Below are positions 60,501 to 64,000 of a stretch of 64,000 nt of DNA, one piece after another (position 1 is the first letter of the stretch; each line of letters begins with the position of its first letter). The DNA comes from Tiliqua scincoides. Lineage: Eukaryota > Chordata > Lepidosauria > Squamata > Scincidae. The notes under the pieces were generated by a model. That model had not been told where the DNA came from. It made no database searches and was given only the letters and a program-made list of their open reading frames with translations. The position numbers were made by a program, and so were the translations under genes. The stretch is taken from contig NC_089821.1 of NCBI RefSeq assembly GCF_035046505.1, positions 198,672,377 to 198,736,376 on the forward strand, read 5' to 3'.

Positions 60501-61931
60501 ATTAATTGATCATTTATTGATTATTGTTATTAATAACTAAAATATTTCATTCTAGATCTTTTTGTCCAGTGAGTTGCAATAGATTGTCATTTTAAAAAGT
60601 GGTCCCAGAGCTAAAAAGTTTGGGAAGCACTGCAATAGAACTTTGGAGGGCTTTTAACGAGAGCAGCTATGAGTGTAAGCATATGCTTTCTGGCATTTAA
60701 TATATTGTCTGCAGAGCTCTCACTTTAGCCACTCACTGCTTGTAATGAGTTGTGGTGAAGATTCTCCACATGATACATCGGAATCATGTCATGGGTGGCA
60801 CTATCTGTTGCAGTGGTGGCATGAAGAAACGGGCCACAAGGAGGTTATTTTTGGCAATGAAGTATGCTCAAGCTTGCCCTAACAACGGGTTAAAGCCAAA
60901 CGTTTGTGATTAGCACACATTTTGCAAGTACACCAGTATCTTCCTCAGTAAACATGTGAAGTGGAGGCACATGTCTGAAAGCAGGTGGAAACAGATCATG
61001 AGCCCCTTGTGGATGCATTTGCACAGTGCATTTTCCAAACATACATTTCTTTTTTATGCTTAAGATCTGCTGGAAACATTAGCAGAGGCACTTGCTTCGG
61101 AGACTATATATTAGTACTTGCAGTTCTGTGCAGTTCTGCTGATAAAATGTGCTGGTTCAGACCCAGAAACAAACTTTGGAGTCTCAAAGCATTTGAAGCA
61201 TCCAGATTTTTCCAGATCACATTAAAATCATAACTGAAGAAGAGTTTTCCCCCTCCCACTCCTACCTGGGTACTGGTAGCATGTTGCAACCCTCCCTGAT
61301 CCCTGGCTGGAGAGAACTCCTGGCTATGTAAAGTCTGCTTTCCCCCCCTTGTATTAGAGCAATACAGATGATGCAGCATCGGTGTTTCAGAAGCAAACCA
61401 CAATATTTTGTGCCAGGGGAAGCTTTTAAACAATTGTGTAACCCAGGGGTGTCAAACATAAGGCCCGGGGGCCGGATGCGTCCCACGGAAGCTTTTTATC
61501 TGGCCCTCAGGCTCTCATCCGCTGAGCAGTGCTGTGTTGTTACTACTGAAAGGGCAGCCCATGTGAAAATTGAAATATCTTGAAATATGATCAAGATTTG
61601 TATATTTTCTGTTGTTTGCAGCTAATGAGTTCCTAAGTAAGAAAAAAAATGCTCATTTTTTAAATATGACCTTTTTAATGACATCACTTCCAGCCCTCAG
61701 CAGACATCATGAATGCTGTTCAGCCCTTGGTATAAAACAAGTTTGACACCCCTGGTGTAGCCCATCCCATCCCTATCTTCTATGTAAAATGTCAGCTTTC
61801 TCTCTTCTTATTTTGCAGCTGGAAACAGTGTAGAAGTGGATGAATCCTTATTCCAGGAAATGGATGACTTAGAGCTGGAGGATGAAGAGGATGACCCAGA
61901 TTATAACCCTGCCAACCTAGATAGTGACTAG
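48472..61931 (+). CDS. RWDD1: RWD domain-containing protein 1
   Basis: A 240-aa cytosolic protein (human 243 aa) that binds and stabilises the GTPase DRG2. Seven coding exons: 48472-48544, 52264-52329, 52829-52959, 54120-54263, 55426-55558, 56244-56306, 61819-61931. MTDYGEEQRNELEALQSIYP starts the RWD domain (about residues 9-110), with its YPD turn. Next come NLGMVMIFTLVSAVQEKLNE, a charged coiled coil (RREEEKKQKEKEAEEAEK), HGTPVTIENFLSWKAKFDAE, and an acidic tail ELEDEEDDPDYNPANLDSD. All six introns are GT-AG and every junction restores frame. The start has A at -3. It is the right neighbour of TRAPPC3L/CALHM in human as well. Confidence 0.97.
48942..49326 (-). mobile_element. hAT miniature element, family B, copy 2, with a 40-bp minisatellite
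   Basis: 385 bp in RWDD1 intron 1, antisense to copy 1. Flanks gtctagga (48934-48941) and ctctagga (49327-49334) match at 7 of 8. Near its plus-strand left end, 40-bp units repeat at 48951-48990 and 48991-49030 with a partial third. Confidence 0.88.
49327..51218. other. RWDD1 intron 1, middle part
   Basis: A MIR-type SINE piece on the minus strand lies at about 49,855-49,925 (attattatccccatttttca, gatgaggaaatgctgagg). Nothing else assigned; no exon. Confidence 0.45.
51219..51952 (-). mobile_element. CR1 LINE, 5'-truncated, young
   Basis: It matches the 3' third of the CR1 at 11624-13910 with few changes, including the TTCTTATG octamer tail. Matching stops abruptly at 51952 (atcccaagcata), the truncation point. 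One extra C near 51664 shifts the frame between GDGQSG and MDRVDREM. Lies antisense in RWDD1 intron 1. Confidence 0.93.
52264..52329 (+). CDS. RWDD1: RWDD1 coding exon 2
   Basis: Acceptor ttcaacag; VLSENPTSFTITVTSEAGEN then DE and one base; donor gtaagt. Confidence 0.95.
52829..52959 (+). CDS. RWDD1: RWDD1 coding exon 3
   Basis: Acceptor cactacag; TVQTALKFTYADKYPDEIP through IMKLLQEQ; donor gtaagc. The human form ends LLALQ; the change is small. Confidence 0.95.
53235..53460 (+). mobile_element. MIR-type SINE (old)
   Basis: The 3' half reads agtatggggataataatg, ttacaggattgttgtagaga, tgtgaagcacttc, ctgtataaatgctaagta, the consensus order of MIR. The head is weak. RWDD1 intron 3. Confidence 0.65.
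54120..54263 (+). CDS. RWDD1: RWDD1 coding exon 4
   Basis: Acceptor tatatttcag; 48 codons from AEENLGMVMIF to EKEAEEAEK; donor gtgcaa. The last part is the coiled coil. Confidence 0.95.
54831..54906 (+). repeat. Foldback repeat, family 1
   Basis: tacagtgcagtcctatgtgt, ctgctcaaaattaaattcca, gttcaatgggacctgagc, ataggattacagc. It directly adjoins the family 2 copy at 54910. Confidence 0.7.
54910..55088 (+). repeat. Foldback repeat, family 2, best preserved copy
   Basis: 179 bp. The ends gggcccaatcctatccaatt and gaaaattcgttaggattggg-ccc pair almost fully as reverse complements. Lies in RWDD1 intron 4. Confidence 0.8.
55426..55558 (+). CDS. RWDD1: RWDD1 coding exon 5
   Basis: Acceptor ttttatatag; QCFHGTPVTIENFLSWKAK through KIKLT plus one base; donor gtaaga. 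Cys replaces the human Leu in QLFHG. Confidence 0.95.
56244..56306 (+). CDS. RWDD1: RWDD1 coding exon 6
   Basis: Acceptor ttcttacag; GKQLFERDHNLDTSDIQFLE, E and one base; donor gtaacg. Confidence 0.94.
56819..58761 (+). mobile_element. Young LINE with RT and C-terminal zinc finger, 5'-truncated
   Basis: One 600-codon frame (56825-58624) encodes a non-LTR reverse transcriptase: KAPGKDSIPAEVLK, NYRGISLLSIVGKLFA, FIDLTKAFDLVSRDGLFKI, GVKQGCVLAPTLFGIFF, FLFADDATVTTH, FGLTISLKKTQVM, SMISDTLSLDTELNKRIGKA. A cysteine/histidine finger (CSRCGRDCH...HTRRC) follows in another frame near the end. Only two stops break it, at 57260-57262 and 57326-57328. The endonuclease is missing. Direct repeats taaaggggat flank it (56809-56818, 58762-58771). 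Clade not certain (RTE-like or related). It lies in RWDD1 intron 6 in the gene's sense. Confidence 0.9.
58772..60062. other. RWDD1 intron 6, middle part
   Basis: No exon; a (GAAA) run lies at 59,116-59,135. Nothing else recognised. Confidence 0.4.
60063..60632 (+). mobile_element. hAT element, family D
   Basis: 570 bp with ends (T)AGTGTTTCCCAAACTG and (reverse complement) CAGTGCTTCCCAAACTT. Flanks ctatagaa (60055-60062) and caatagaa (60633-60640) match at 7 of 8. No transposase. Confidence 0.85.
60641..61443. other. RWDD1 intron 6, nothing recognised
   Basis: No exon or named repeat. Confidence 0.4.
61444..61754 (+). mobile_element. hAT miniature element, family C, copy 2
   Basis: 311 bp with exact ends CAGGGGTGTCAAAC and GTTTGACACCCCTG, and flanks gtgtaacc and gtgtagcc matching at 7 of 8. 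It ends 64 bases before RWDD1 exon 7. Confidence 0.92.
61819..61931 (+). CDS. RWDD1: RWDD1 coding exon 7
   Basis: Acceptor ttattttgcag; AGNSVEVDESLFQEMDDLEL, the acidic tail and TAG. A little shorter at the end than human (which ends ESDSAD). Confidence 0.95.
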
Positions 61932-62114
61932 ACTGAAATTATTGTACCTACTGTCCTGATCAGCAGGTGCAAACACTTGTACAGAGAGACAGATAGGAGA
62001 GTCACAGTATCTGTGGCGACACAAACATGCTTTTGTTTCTTTTCTTTTCATAAAGAGAAAGACAGACTATTTTAATTTCAGGAGCCACCTCCTCTGATGG
62101 CTTTCATCACAGAT

Positions 62115-62120
62115 AATAAA
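62115..62120 (+). promoter_or_regulatory. RWDD1: Candidate RWDD1 poly(A) signal
   Basis: AATAAA 184 bases after the RWDD1 stop, followed by T-rich sequence. Confidence 0.6.
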
Positions 62121-64000
62121 TTGACTTTAACATTTTAAATGTGACTCATTGAGTGTCTCTAGTTTTCTTGAAGAAACTGAACTTTGTGGTCAAGTTGAAA
62201 GGTGCTTCAAGACCTGAGAGTGTTGCAAAGCCAAGTTGTTGATTTAGGTTGGTGTTTTTGGTGCAAAGCAAACACAAGAAACATTCCTGTTATTTTCTTC
62301 AAGCCAGAAACAAGAGGTTTACCTACTTTTGGTATTGGAGTGATTATCCTGAAAAGAGACAGCTCTTTGGAACTTGCATTTTAACTTCTCTGCAAAGATT
62401 ATGGAAGTATGGTAGAGGTGTTTATTTTAGTCATGGCATGGGGGAAAGTGGAGATGTACAGAATTTATGTGGAAAAGTCCAGTGTCATTGGTGTGTGACT
62501 CCAAAGTTGATGTTCAGCTGGACTGGATCAGTTTTATTTATTTATTTATTTATTTATTTTAGAGCCTCTCCCCCCACCGGTGCAGCTGTACCAAAAATGG
62601 GTGTGCTGTATCTAGCTGGGGGCGGGGTGGGTGATTGCTGGCACAAGACTAAGAAAGGGAATGGGGATTCTGCAGAAAAGGATAGGATCCAGTGTATGCC
62701 ATTGTCACCAGATCCACCCCTCCTGCAGTTTCCCTGCTGCCCGGTTTGCCCCTGCCCTGCCCGCCCCCTCCTCCACTTCTCCCTGCTCCAGTGGGTGTAG
62801 GCAGTTCTGATGATGGATTGGGAGCACAACTACCCTGTGTGGCAGCGCTCCCATAATGCGCACTCCATCTGTAGCCATTTTGCAGCAGCGGAACTCAGTT
62901 CTACTGTTGCAAAAGGCTGCATGTGACAGCCCAGTCTTCAATAGGAGGATTAATCTCAGCTGTGTTAATATCAGTTGTATGTGTTGACTCCAAAAACTAA
63001 TTGAACCAGTGAGTGCAGAAAATATGTTTGTTCCTTTGTATTTAAGTGAAGCTGAAAGTTCATGAATTAATACTATTAATTTCCAGGAAGTTGTAAATTA
63101 TATTATTTAATTAGCAGCTTCAAAGTGTTTATATTGTAAACTATTTGGAGATAAAGTATCGATTATACATCAAAAGTATTGTATGGTTGGTGCTGTTTGG
63201 TATTGTAGTCTCATGTTCTTGCAGGACTACAGTCAAATTGTATTTTGTTGCTAGCTGTGTGCTTGGCATCTAAGAGATGGTGTCACTGGCACTGCTTTTC
63301 CTTGGCAAAGTGAGATAGGTGTTGCTGTACAAGAAGTTTTTAGTGGTCTGGGAGTAGAAAAGGGAGTGTCCGTCTCTATGGGATGTGAAAATGGCTTCAG
63401 ACTACAGTAGATAAAAATTAGATTTTTATCTAATAACCAGAGTAGAGAAAAATTAGTGTCCTACTTTGTTAAAGAAAGGTTTTATTTAAATCATTTTTAA
63501 TTTTTATACTGCATTTATAATGTATTTAAAAGTTTTTTCTAAAGTAGCTTCATATTAAAATAGTATCTGCATACAAGCAACTTCAAATGAATCAACAGCC
63601 GTTCAATCACTTTTAAGTTGTTTTTAAACATAAGCAAAATAACTGATGGGAAAAATACCATTTTGAGGTCAGAAGGCAGAATAGGTCATTTTGGACATAA
63701 TATTCAAGGATCAGAGATTGGTCAGTTATCATGGCACCCAGGTCTCTGGCCACTAAGATTTGCCATCCTTTGTTATGTGGAGAATGACTTTGCCTGCTTG
63801 ATCAGTGTTGTATAATTCTATTTTTGTGCTCATCTACATGAACCTTCAGACTTGCTCAGTTCTTGGATAAGAATATTTACTCACTGTAAACGAGAGGTAC
63901 AGGTTCAGGCTTGTTTTTCTGTGGAGGTTCAGTTCCCAGAACTCATGTGGATGGCAAAAATCGAATTAAAGCAAATCCATTTTAAAAAGTGTCCCTTTGC
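62121..64000. other. Intergenic after RWDD1
   Basis: A (TTTA) run lies at 62,533-62,560, followed by a GC-rich repeat at about 62,565-62,830. The rest is AT-rich and unassigned. The next human gene, RSPH4A, is not reached. Confidence 0.4.

Overview
The window is vertebrate nuclear DNA, almost certainly from a squamate reptile (lizard). Four split genes with normal vertebrate splice sites lie in an order known from human 6q22.1: DSE (3' part, +), CALHM6 (+), TRAPPC3L (-) and RWDD1 (+). The repeats are those of a squamate genome: CR1 LINEs with an 8-bp-unit tail, L2/Rex-type LINEs, tRNA-headed SINEs, many hAT miniature elements and short foldback elements. The species cannot be told from this sequence.

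Layout. 1-4,333: the last three coding exons of DSE (dermatan sulfate epimerase), then its 3'UTR; the first intron in the window uses a GC donor. 4,334-17,071: a gene-free stretch with a CR1 split by a hAT element, a nearly intact CR1 LINE on the minus strand, a SINE split by a LINE, and a tRNA-Arg-headed SINE. 17,072-18,883: CALHM6 in two coding exons, 317 aa. 21,054-37,225: TRAPPC3L on the minus strand, all five coding exons, 187 aa, with introns full of repeats. 37,226-48,200: intergenic, with hAT, Tigger-like, L1 and foldback elements; four foldbacks sit at about 150-bp steps just before the next promoter. 48,225-61,931: RWDD1, with a CpG island and seven coding exons, 240 aa; intron 1 holds a young CR1 and intron 6 holds a young LINE whose 600-codon frame has only two stops. 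61,932-64,000: RWDD1 3'UTR and intergenic DNA.

The four genes are neighbours by conserved synteny, not members of one pathway: Golgi/ER glycosaminoglycan epimerisation (DSE), a plasma-membrane large-pore channel (CALHM6), vesicle tethering (TRAPPC3L) and a cytosolic DRG2-binding factor (RWDD1). CALHM5 and CALHM4, which lie between CALHM6 and RWDD1 in human, were not found here.

I found no sign of an undescribed multi-gene system. The most unusual items are structural: a SINE whose head keeps the intron of a tRNA-Arg(TCT) gene and whose tail is that of the local CR1, the regularly spaced foldbacks before RWDD1, several exact hairpins, and nested insertions with readable target-site duplications. 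All alignments were done by eye, so boundaries of repeats are good to a few bases where a duplication is quoted and to tens of bases elsewhere.
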